The notes below the pieces were generated by a model. That model was not told the origin of the DNA. It made no database searches and saw only the letters and a list, made by a program, of their open reading frames with translations. The position numbers and the translations under genes were made by a program. A stretch of 64,000 bases of DNA from Echria macrotheca (lineage: Eukaryota; Ascomycota; Sordariomycetes; Sordariales; Schizotheciaceae). This document shows positions 33,564-44,184 of this stretch, piece by piece; position 1 is the stretch's first letter, and the number at the start of each line of letters is the position of its first letter. The DNA is taken from the NCBI GenBank assembly GCA_030411725.1, contig MU839845.1:124001-188000 (forward strand). Direction: 5' to 3'.

Positions 33564-35860
33564 TGTTTTTGCTCGGGCGGGACTGGGAGAGGGGGTGAAA
33601 CTCTTTGACTAGTCTCGGCATGGAAAGCCCTGTCTGCGTTGTGTCTCTGCCTGTTGGCTGGTCTGGGCCGGATGGCCGCAGAATCGGTGAAAACCCGCAA
33701 TTCTATGGTCGACGGCTGGCGAGATGACGGGGAGATGACTGCAGGCAGCGCGGACTGGGCTGCATGGTTTTTGTGTATGTGATGGCAGGGTAGGCAGGAA
33801 ACATTCCTTGGTTGCGACCTATTATTATAAAGTGCAAGTTTGCTACGTATGCACATCTTTAGTTTCTGCAGTTTCGGGAATGGTCTTGGTGCTTGTGTCT
33901 GGGGGTGGGTACTCGTCCATGTCAAGTGTGGGATGATGCGGAGATGTGGGGAGGCTGCCTAGGTACCTTGGTGGCTACCTTAGATACCCTTGGTTTTGTA
34001 TTCCACCAGCCGGCCGGTGTGAGGACCAATTTGACGATTAGAGTTATTTATGCCGGACTACGAATTATTCGAGGACTCATATGTAGCCAGGGGGGAGAGG
34101 GGTACGGAATGTCTAGGTAGAAAAGAGGGGTTGGTCGCGATGTGACGACGAACTTCCAGGTTTATTAGCGGGCTGCGTAGAAAATAGGCAGGTTCTTCTT
34201 TCTCGGTCCAGGCAGATATCTGTGTATCTGTCCATGTATGTATCTCCCAGGGCGAGCGGTTTCTATGACTGTTTGAGAGATTATTTGTTGGTGAGTAGTT
34301 GTTTGGGTTTGTGTTATTGGGCCGGTTACCGGGGGAGGTAGGTGTAGCGCTGGTGCTGGTGTTGTTGACGAGGCTGGCTGGCTGGCTGGCTGGGGGGGAC
34401 ATTGAGGTTCTCGTTTGAGGCTCTACTCTGCACTTTTATTCGGAGATCGGGGCGGGGATTCGGCTGTGTTTTTTTATGAGAAATGGATTGTTTGGGTGGG
34501 TGCTATTCGACCGGTTGGTCGGGCACTTACCTTGCTCTGGCTATCTTACGGATTGGATTAGCTCTGATGTGTTGTTGTAGGCAGTGCTCTGTGCTTGCTT
34601 GTGCTCATCTTCTAAGGTAGGTAGGTTCTTTTTCAGCTCGGCTTTGGGGGTATATTTCCGATTCTATGTGGTTCCGTTATTTCTAGATCTGTCACAGGAT
34701 CGGTCGTTTGGGTTTGTGTTAACGGTGTTGGACTGGCGCCGGGTACTTACTTGATTCAAGCTTGCAGGCTGCTTTGCTGGTGCTACCTTAGCTTAGGTTG
34801 AGAGTGGTTTCTTGGACGGCGAGGCTGTTTGGGGTGGATTGGATAATGTACCATTTGGGTGATTGTATCACAGTTCTTACCTACTAGTTATTGCTGCTCC
34901 GTTCGGCCGGGGATCTGTGTCTTGCTTACATTGGTGGGTTGTTATGTGGGTGCTCAAAGATGTCTGTGAAAAGCTGGTGTTTTAAGCCCGGGGCAGAGTA
35001 GATCCAATGTGGAAGAAGCACCACTTACACCATGGGAACTCCGACATCGTCCGAAGAACACATGCTTTGATAGTACCTGGTCGTATTATTCACAGTCCTG
35101 TACCTGCAATTTCACTTGTCCCAGGACAGAGATTAGTTCTCTCAGGTGGTTTATTTGAACAACTTCCCATCGTTGGCCAGTACTAGACCCGCCATTTCGA
35201 CACCGAGTCCACCGACACTCTCATATGGGAGACACAAGATGGGACTCGCTCGGTAAGGCGATATCAGCTCTGTGACCACTGCGTATAATGTTCCCAACGT
35301 ACCCCATTACTACGTCGGAAAATAAACCCGTGACAACGGATAAATGACACTTTACAACGCATACTTAACCGACACCCAAGAAAGATGGATGGACCCTGCC
35401 GCTCCATCGCCGCAAGTATCAAGGTGCCTAGGCTGGTGTCCGACACACTGCAAGCAAAGCAGGTGATAAGCATCGGATAAGCCGTGCGGGCTGCGGAAAA
35501 GCGGTACGGTACGTTGCGGTTCCAGGTTATCGTTACCGCGCCTAGCCCACCGGGACGGTGATTTTTACGGATGGATTACTTCGTCTCCGTTCCGGCCTAT
35601 GTAGGTACATTTTCCTCAGAAAACCAAAATTATATAACAACGAAATAATTAATGACGAGTGGATGCCTGCATATTGATTCCCCATTCGGAAGGCTTCCAT
35701 TTCCCCAGACGTGCACAAGCAAAGCCCCATGGTATGCCCGCCGCTGATGGTGCAATCGACAGGCGGACGTGGTGCCGCGTACAACCAGACGATTGGGGAA
35801 TGCCACAAAAGGTGAGACGAATCCACCTGGGGGGAACTGGCTTGGTTGGACCGGTTGCTG

Positions 35861-35891
35861 TGTATGTGTGTATGTGTGTGTGTGTGTGTGT
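35861..35891. repeat. TG dinucleotide microsatellite
   Basis: Interrupted (TG)n: TGTGTATGTGTG followed by TATG and then about ten TG units, in the interval between ornithine aminotransferase and ATG1. Confidence 0.85.
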
Positions 35892-36238
35892 CCGACGTAG
35901 ACTTGCATGACCGGGGGGGAGAGATACACCAACAGATAGCCCGAGACCCCATCCGGGGAAAAGGGGCGGTTTGCGTGAAACAAACACCTTTCTTGACTAA
36001 AGAAAAAAGGACGGCGCGCAAATGATACAATGACACATTGTTGGGGCCTTCCGACTCTTGGAGCCCGGGACACGTGAACGCCGTGCAGGAGGCATCGAGC
36101 AGGTGAGCGGGAGCCTTGTCCTGTTCGGGACTGGCCGTTTGACGACCCATTCCAATCGGAGGACCCTTACGGCGGCATCAGCCAGATGCCATTGACCACT
36201 CTCCCGTCGTCTTGGATCCGTGGTGGTGGCCCGGTCAG

Positions 36239-36270
36239 CGAGGTGGATGGTGGATGGTGGATGGTGGCAT
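36239..36270. repeat. GGTGGAT-type short tandem repeat
   Basis: Four consecutive 7-base units (GGTGGAT GGTGGAT GGTGGAT GGTGG) inside the gene-poor interval upstream of ATG1. No function evident. Confidence 0.8.
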
Positions 36271-38912
36271 CGCAGCTTGTCTTGTTATCAGAGAGTAACC
36301 ACATCAAGTCTGCGACAGATGGTATAAGTGGGACAGGAACACCATCACCCTCCTCGTCGTTCCCCTTTTGGGCCGGATGGTCGTGTTGCCTCTGGGCCCC
36401 CGCCCTCGACTTCCAAGGCTGCCACTCTTTCAGGGCGCAGAACACCTGCAGCAGATCGGAATCCGCACCTGACTTGGTCGACAAAGACGTGCAAAAGCAG
36501 GGTCTGACCTCCTTGCCTCCCGCGCGTCATTCGCCCTCGGCCTCGCCCTCGCGGATGCAATCCAGGTGCCGACCACCAGCAGCCAACAAGGCTTTGAGGG
36601 AGAAACAGGACCTTAGCCGATCGAGGATGGGAAGATGGGAAGAGTGGCCGCGGCGTTGCATAATGTAGGCAGTCGAAGCGAAGCACCGATTGACGATGGC
36701 GATTGGCAGCCGCCGTGGTTACCATCTCGACCAAGGCCAATTGCAATCGCGTCGATAAAGGATGCGATGCGATAACCAAATCTGTTGGGGGCTCGATGGG
36801 CCAAGGATCGCACAGCTGTGGCAGCCTCACTTCGGGAGTGCTTGCATCAGTCACCGACCGCCGTGACGACCGAATGTCCCCGACAGGTCAACCAGCGCCA
36901 CCTGCAACCGCCATCCGTCCGCGCCCACCTCTGTCGCCGGGTCCGGCCATATTCATGATCCCAAGGTTTCGACCCGGCGAGACCCCACGAGCTCCAGCTG
37001 TTTTACGCAAATGCGCGTACCACGGTCCGGTAGACCAATTATGTGATAGAAATTGCGGCCTCTTCCGCCTCAAGTCGAGGGTAGTATTGCCGGCGGGAGA
37101 TCGAGGGGCTGGCGCGGCCACCTGACTGGCTTGACAGCTGGATTCCCCTGGACCCTCGAGTTTGCGTCGATCAAAGGACGACACAGACAACCAAAGTTGG
37201 AGCACCCGAGCTACTGAGAGGCACAGGAGCCGGTGTGCCACGTCCTCGCAAAGGGCGTGGCTGCTAATCAATTCATGAGCCTGCCAAGCAGACTGCCAAA
37301 ATGCATCTCGCTCGCATTGCCGGTCGAGTCAGATCTGAATCTCAACGCTGGTTGGTGAGCGTGTTTGGGACCGAAGGGGAAACGCTCCAGAAGGCCGGAG
37401 GGTAGCGGGTGATCAGCCGTGGGTCAACGGCTGCCCCATGTCAGGTTGTTCTTCTCTCCCTCCGCAAGTGTCCACTGCATTCAGCCATCAAGGTGGCCAT
37501 CAAGGTGTGGCCGTGGACAATGGACAATGGATGATGGGCAGCAGCCACTCTCAGAATGCGACGAGGGGCGCGAAGACGGGACGGATGGCCATGATGGAGA
37601 CATCATCGCTGCTTACCTCACTTGTTGCCTTCAAAGACGCAAGAAAGGCGGCAAATGTCGTGTGTATGGATGGCTCTGACCCAGTTTCACAATGCTGAGG
37701 AGCGCAGGTGGAGGCGGTCCTGTTAGTCTATCAGCGCTTCTTATCGCAAATGCCGTTTTAGCGTGTCGCGGCCGACTTTAGCTTGCGTAGCCACGGTCTC
37801 CGGTACTCGTTTGTATCCGCAGCGGATCGCAGGCGACTGCACCGTGTGTGGACCTGCATGTGGTACGCGGGGCGACTTGTCCCGAAGAGGAGCACTGGCC
37901 ACCCCCAGCATCACGAGAGCCGTGTCACACTGTCCGGTGGCCGTCGCTAGCAGCTTGTTGCTCAACGTCCAGCGAACCGCTTCGCCAGTCCCGTGCCTTC
38001 CGCGCCCCACAGCAAGCCAGCAAGCTGCGGACAGCTCCCCCCAGCCCGCTGTGGTCCCCTGCTCGTTAGGTGCTGCCGCTGCATCCTGGATCGCTCCCGG
38101 CAACCTGTGTGTGCCACTGGCTCATCGTCACCTCTCTCCTTCCTCTCGACTTCCTTTCTTCTTTCTTTCCCCGGAACCACCTCCAGCCCCTTTTCACCCC
38201 ATCCTGACTCATCTATCCATCTCCGTCCCCCCTCGCACGCCCACCGCGCCGAATTCTCTTCCCAGCATCTCTCCCCACGACAAGAAAGGCAGTCTCTACA
38301 GTGCTCGAGTCTGAGTCATTGAGTTGACCTTGGACGTCAGCGTGCCGTGTGGAGCTCCTCGCGCATATTGATAGCATCTTGGTAGATTTGGGCATCCGTC
38401 CATCGGAACTCCAACGCATTTGATTTTGGGCTCTGCACCATCCACCTGCTACCCCCAGGCCCCAGACGAGCCTGCCTGCAGCCCACCTGTTCGCCTCATC
38501 CGCCTCCGAGCTTCTTCCAGACGGAGATACCACCCTCGAATGACTCGGCCGTGAACCTCGAAGCTACCATCGTTGTCTGCAGGCCTTGTCCGCCCAAGCG
38601 CCCCAAACCCCAACCCTGCGAGTGCTCGACCTCGACAACTCATCCTCTTCGTTAGCTCGACCTCGTCCTATCGAATACTGCCATCCGCCTAATCGTAGGC
38701 AGCTCCGAGGCCTCTGCGTCCGTGCCAACCAGCCTATTTCTCGTCCGCCACTCGGCCCCTCTCTACTCGGATACTTCGTGCGCAACACCACCGACTGTCT
38801 GCGTCTGTATACATGACGGGCAAGCTCGACATCGACGTGTTCCGAATAGCCTAAGCCCTCGGGCTCCCACGCAGTCGAGCTCCTGTTCCGCCAACCTCCG
38901 CAGGAAGCCGCC

Positions 38913-41816
38913 ATGGCTGGCCGAGCGTTCTCCCGGCGCAAGCTGGAAGGCGATGATGCCATCGGCCAGTTTGTCATAGACCAGGAAATCGGGAAAGGAA
39001 GCTTTGCGCAGGTCTACTCGGGTCGGCACAAGGTTGGTGGCTTTCATCCCGTATGCTGTTTTGTTTGTCTCGCTGACACGCTGACAGGTAACCGGGGCCT
39101 TGGTCGCCATCAAATCTGTCGAGCTCGCACGGCTGAACAAGAAGCTAAAGGAAAATCTGTATGGGGAGATCAAGATCCTCAAGAATTTGAGGCATCCCCA
39201 CATCGTTGCCCTCCATGACTGCGTCGAGTCAGCCACCCATATCAACCTGATTATGGAGTACTGCGAGCTCGGTGATCTGTCGTTGTTCATCAAGAAGCGG
39301 GATAGGCTGATTACGAACCCCGCCACGCACGACATCGCGCGGAAGTACCCCGTCGTGCCCAACTCGGGTCTCAACGAAGTGGTCACACGTCATTTTCTCA
39401 AACAGCTCGCCAGTGCGCTCAAGTTCCTGAGGGAAGCAAATCTAGTACATCGAGATGTCAAGCCGCAGAACTTGTTACTGTTACCCTCTCCACAGTGGAG
39501 GGAGGTCAACAAGACGGCCAAGCAGATCTTGAGCGGCAGCCATGATTCGCTGACTCCCGCGGCCGGGCTGCCATCATTACCTATGCTCAAGCTTGCGGAT
39601 TTCGGATTCGCCCGTGTTCTGCCCTCGACATCCCTAGCAGAGACGCTATGTGGCTCACCACTCTACATGGCGCCTGAAATCCTCCGTTATGAACGGTATG
39701 ATGCAAAGGCCGACTTGTGGTCGGTGGGGACGGTACTCTACGAGATGGTGACAGGAAGGCCGCCCTTCCGTGCCGGTAATCACGTGGAGCTGCTCAGGAA
39801 GATCGAGGCCGCCGAAGACCAGATTCGGTTTACAAGGGAAAGCATCGTCAGTCCCGACATGAAGCAGCTGATCCGGGCTCTCCTGAAGCGAAGCTCGGTC
39901 GAGAGAATGGCGTTTGATGCGTTCTTCAGTCATCCCGTTGTCACCGGACCTATACCCGGCCTTGTCGAGGACGACATTCCCGAGGAGCAAAGAAAGGTCA
40001 AGGAGCGTGCGCCTACCTCTATCCCGCGGCCGCCGTCGCGCCAATACACCACGGAGGACACGCGTATTCCAGGGTCGCCCAAGTCGCGTCAGCAGTCGCC
40101 TTTGGCGACCCCTATCGACGTGAAGCCCAACCCAATGGAGCAGATCAATGTGCCCACAAGCCGTATGAGCTATTCGCCTCAAGAAACAGGCTTAGGAATT
40201 CGGACGCGGCCTGTGATCCACCCATCGACGTCTGCGCCCACAGGGCCAGCCATGTACACGGAACGGGTCAGGAAGCAGTCCAACGCATCCATAAGGACGC
40301 CAATCCGTGAGACGCCTTCATCAGCATCAAAGGGCAAGACCAGGTCAGCGGCCGAGGAAGAGAGAGCTGCACAGGCTGCTCAAGATGTTGCGTTTGAGCG
40401 CGATTACGTTGTCGTGGACAAGAAACACCTTGAGGTCAATGCCCTTGCTGACCAAATCTCCATGTTTCCCCCGCCGCAATCACCCAAGGCTAGCCAGGTG
40501 GTGAGACGTGCCACGCAGCAAGGACCCCCGACATCGACGGCCGGCGCCGTTTCGAACCAGCGCGGCATGCAGCTCACTCAGGGTCGAAATGAGTTCCGGC
40601 CCGGTTCGTACGAGAAGGCTCTGTCCAGCAGCCCGAGCTCGGCCACGTCGGTCATTTCCAAGGCCATTCAGGACGCGAGCCTCCGGCTGTTCGGTTTCAA
40701 GTACTCTCCGCATATGCTAGGAAAGGGGCAGTCGCCACCCCACATCTACAACCCGTTCCCGACGTATCCCACGCCCACGGCTCCGGTTGGGTTGATATCG
40801 GATGGAAAATCTGGCACGCCGGTGGATGAGGACTCCCGAGTTGCGCAGTGCATCGAGGACTATGCGACACGCAGTGATGTCGTCTACAGTTTCGCCGAGG
40901 TCAAGTACAAGCAGCTCGTCCCACTTGCTCCATCGATGGAGCACGGACTTGGTGGAGTTCCTGCTGACAGGATGGCCGAGGAAGAGGATGGCCTCACACC
41001 GGAAGCCGTCGTGTCGTTATCGGAGGAGGCTTTGGTGCTATACGTTAAGGCGCTGGCTCTTCTCGCCAAATCTATGGATATTGCGAGCCTGTGGTGGTCG
41101 AGAAAGAGCCGTCCGGAAGCGACGAGCGTGAACGCAGCGACGCGGGACGCGTCTAACGGCCAGTCTCTGGCGCTGCGCATCAACTCGGCCGTCCAATGGA
41201 TCCGGGCTCGATTTAACGAAGTCTTGGAAAAGGCCGAGATTGTGCGTCTCAAGCTGATTGATGCTCAAAAGCGGCTTCCCGAGGACCATCCGAGCCATCC
41301 AAACAACCACCCCGAGACGGCGTCGATCACCAGCTCAGGCGCCGAGGGTGTTTTCCTTACCGTTGGCATCAGTGCCGAGAAGCTAATGTACGATCGTGCT
41401 CTCGAGATGAGCCGGGCGGCGGCCATCAACGAAATTGCCAACGAGGATCTTCCGGGCTGTGAGTTGTCGTATGTAACGGCGATTCGGATGCTCGAGGCCG
41501 TGATTGATCAGGATGACGACCACCTCCCAAAGCGTAGGCTGTCGACATCGAGAGACGATAAGAGCGTCGCTGTTCAAGAGGCCTCGGAGATGAACAGCGA
41601 CGACCAGCAATCAGTCCAGAAGAGTGAGTAGCTCTGATCTTATTTGGTTGTGCGATGCTGACTGTGTTAGTGATCCAAATGGTGACGGGTCGCCTGACGA
41701 CGGTCCGTAAGAAGATGCATATGATTGCGCGGGCTTCCAAGGCGCAACAGCAATCGCAACAGACGATGATGCGACGACGCAGCGGTGACATGACACCGAG
41801 GAGCGTCCCCGCCTAG
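38913..41816 (+). CDS. ATG1: autophagy-initiating Ser/Thr kinase Atg1
   Basis: Kinase that starts autophagosome formation together with Atg13 and Atg17. Model: exons 38913-39032, 39088-41623 and 41671-41816; introns 39033-39087 (GTTGGT, CTGACA branch, ACAG) and 41624-41670 (GTGAGT, GCTGACTG branch, GTTAG); 933 residues. Kinase domain at the N-terminus: Gly loop IGKGSFAQVYSG (26-37), Lys49 in ALVAIKSVELARLNKKL, EYCELGDLSLFIKKR, HRDVKPQNLLLL with Asp163, DFGFARVLPSTSLAETLCGSPLYMAPEIL with Asp211 and the activation loop. Typical fungal Atg1 insert between catalytic loop and DFG (SPQWREVNKTAKQIL). The middle is Ser/Pro-rich and disordered; a FERDYVVVDKKHLEVNALAD segment contains the YVVV LIR-like core for Atg8 binding. 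The C-terminal part (from about residue 575) is the helical MIT/EAT domain that binds Atg13, ending in exon 3 (TGRLTTVRKKMHMIARASK). Confidence 0.96.
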
Positions 41817-43050
41817 TTATGACTGACGATAATGAAAGACATCAGAGCCGAGTCGCTCTCGCCCCACGGCTATGTTGACCCCGTTGGGGGCGATTTGAGA
41901 ATTGTTTTGATTTTTAGTACCGATTACAACCATATTTATTGGTGTTGGCGGATGTTTTATTCGTATCAAGCATATTCCGTAGGGAAGATCTGGTTGGATG
42001 AGGATTGGAAAGCTGGTGGTCAGTGACGGCTTGGGAATGGAGTTTCCAGGTGGTCGGGCTTGTTCTTTGGCGTTGTTTGGGCGGGATTTGGCTTGAGCTG
42101 ACGGGTAACAGTGCGAGAGGTGAGCAGAGGCGTCGAGGGTGGTCGCGGCCGGTTGTTGGCATCTGCGTGCGGGCGGCAGAAGCGATGTGGCAGGTCGGCG
42201 TGTATACGTGTGTACAACTAGATTGTTAACCACCTAGCCGAATCGAGATGTCGATGTATTTACAGTGTTCTTGGGGTTACATTGATGTTTGAAGGTATTC
42301 GGAAGAAAACGCTGACTGTATTCAAGGGTTTCTTCCTCACCACCGTCAAGCTCCGAAGCTCGGCCGGGATATATGACTGGCGATGAATCGTCAGATATCA
42401 CATTGAAAACAAAACAAGAAGCGAGGCATCACGCCGACAGAAATACACACATCAGAGCCTTTCTCCCGTGCTGATGATCAGCCCGGACAAAGGGAAACAA
42501 GCAGCACTTGGTCAGTTATAGAGAGGAAATAAGAAAACCGGAGGGCCGGGAATGAAAAGCCAACTAGATCCCCTCCAAAGAAAAATGATATCCCGTACGA
42601 TCCGAGCCTTTGATACCTAGAGTCCAGATCAGATTTTTTTTCCCCCGATCGCCGTCCGGCCCCACTCACACCCCGCTCCGGCCGGACACGCACGGGAAGG
42701 GCTAGCGGCGCCGGGATCGGAGGAGAGGACTTGGAGACTTGGGTCTCTGCGATGGCGAAGACGGGAATATCTTGGAGTAGTTTATCTCCGGGTGTGTCTC
42801 TCTTGGGTATCATCCTGTGTGTGTTTGTTGTGTATATATAAAAGGGGGTAGGGAATAACCTATTCATATCAGATCAGCAATTCCTCCTCCATCCGATATT
42901 TATCTTGTCTCTTGATCTCTTCATCAAGCTTCACACCTTTGCCCTCTTCCCTCTCTCAGATATATATCCTAGTGCGAGACACCTTGAGAACTCTCGTTCC
43001 TCTCACACCATCTCATCCATCATTGCCATAGACATATAAAAACAGCCAAA
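41817..43050. other. intergenic region between ATG1 and the PEP mutase-family gene
   Basis: 1.2 kb with ATG1 3' sequence and the next promoter. A TATATATAAAAGG string at 42833-42845 lies about 200 bp before the next start and could be its TATA box. The following leader (42880-43040) is CT-rich. No gene seen. Confidence 0.5.
42833..42843 (+). promoter_or_regulatory. possible TATA box of the PEP mutase-family gene
   Basis: A TATATATAAAAG string in an AT-poor neighbourhood, followed by a pyrimidine-rich leader before the ATG at 43051. Position and sequence fit a TATA element; this is inference only. Confidence 0.35.
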
Positions 43051-43185
43051 ATGAACACAGCAGCCTCAACCCTCCGCGCCCAGCTCGCCTCAGACGAGCT
43101 AATCATCTGCCCGGGCGTACAAGACGGACTATCAGCGCGCGTCTGTCTAGCCGAAGGCTTCAAGACGCTCTACATGGTATTTTTT

Positions 43186-43240
<55 letters not shown>

Positions 43241-44184
43241 NNNNNNNNNNGAGTGTCGTGTTTGTATTCGTTTGCTTCAATCAGGTTTTTTTTTTTTTTT
43301 TTTCCCCCCCCCCCCCCCCCTCCCCCCCCCCTTCCCTTCCATCCATCCCATTCTTCCTCCTATTCTAACAATGTATATCTCCCGCAAAGACCGGCGCAGG
43401 AACATCAGCCGTCCACCTAGGCCAACCCGACCTCTCCCTCCTGACGCCAGACGACATGGTCCGCACCGCCACGCTTCTCACCTCTGTGTGTCCCCCAACA
43501 GTTCCCGTGATCGCAGACTGCGACACAGGCTACGGCGGCCCGCTGATGGTCCGCCGCACGGTGCAGCGGTACATCCGCGCCGGCGTGGCGGGGCTGCACA
43601 TCGAGGACCAGATGCTGGATTCCAAGCGGTGCGGGCATCTGATGCACAAGATCCTTGCTCCGGTGGACGTATTTGTGGCACGGATCCGCGCGGCCGTGGC
43701 GGCGCGGAAGGAACTCGGGTCGGAGCTGGTGATTATTGCGCGGACGGATGCGCTGCAGTCGGAGGGGTTCGAGGGGGCTGTTAAAAGGTTGAGGGCGGCG
43801 GTGGAGGCGGGCGCGGATGTGGTTTTCTTGGAGGGGATGACGAGTCTCGAGGAGATGGGACGGGTGACGGAGGTGATGGCGCCGACACCGTGTTTGTTGA
43901 ATATGGTGGGCGGAGGGGTCACGCCGCTTGTGGATGGGGAGACGGCGAGGAGGTTGGGTTTCAAGGTGGTTATCTGGCCGTGTTTTGCTATGACGGCGGC
44001 TTTGGTGGCGTATCGGGCTGCGGCGGCGGAGCTGAAAGGGACGGGGATGTTGAGGGACACGGTTGATGGGGAGACGGGGAGGGTGGTGGGGGGGATTAGG
44101 GATGTTTTTGAGGTTTGTGGGCTCGAGGAGGCGGTTGCTTTTGATCGTGAGGTTGGGGGGGCGGCGTTTGCTGAGGGGGCTTGA
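43051..44184 (+). CDS. PEP mutase / isocitrate lyase superfamily enzyme (2,3-dimethylmalate lyase-like)
   Basis: C-C (or P-C) bond lyase of the PEP mutase/isocitrate lyase fold, Mg2+-dependent. Model: exon 1 43051-43176, intron 43177-43389 containing an assembly gap, exon 2 43390-44184; 306 residues. Exon 1 ends FKTLYM and exon 2 opens TGAGTSAVHLGQPDLSLLTPDDM, matching the family's strand-1 TGxGxS block, so the splice is well supported although the intron length is unknown. Motifs: IADCDTGYGG (Mg-binding Asp pair), AGLHIEDQMLDSKRCGHL (the lyase KRCGH signature), IIARTDALQSEGFEGAVKR, and FLEGMTSLEEM. The KRCGH cysteine favours lyase over phosphonomutase activity. Fungal relatives include oxaloacetate hydrolase and carboxyvinyl-carboxyphosphonate-type proteins. 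Exact substrate cannot be read. Codon use becomes more G-rich (GGG, GTG) toward the 3' end. Confidence 0.85.
43188..43331. repeat. homopolymer G / T / C tracts around the gap
   Basis: Left: at least 53 consecutive G up to the N run. Right: about 17 T, then about 18 C, one T and 9 more C. The left tract is the longest homopolymer in the window and lies wholly in an intron. Confidence 0.9.
43241..43250. other. assembly gap (10 N)
   Basis: Ten N bases within the intron of the PEP mutase-family gene. They are flanked on the left by a G run of over 50 bases (43188-43240) and on the right, 37 bases on, by a T run and a C run (43287-43330). The true length of the missing stretch is unknown. Confidence 0.98.

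Larger units (their letters stand above)
33564..38912. other. 5.3 kb gene-poor interval upstream of ATG1
   Basis: No protein family is recognisable on either strand; open frames are short and lack splice-supported extension. Visible structure: several TACCTAAGGTA-like motifs (33957-33990, 34111-34121, 34611-34627, 34782-34799), a GGCT run at 34373-34395, a TG microsatellite at 35862-35890, GGTGGAT triplications at 36240-36268, and a CT-rich stretch from about 38130 to 38910. The last is probably the ATG1 5' leader and includes several upstream ATGs. Unannotated non-coding transcripts are possible. Confidence 0.45.

Noticed and set aside
35542..36150. 202-residue minus-strand frame in the gene-poor interval
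   Set aside because: Contains a HTHTHT run from the TG microsatellite and has no family resemblance.
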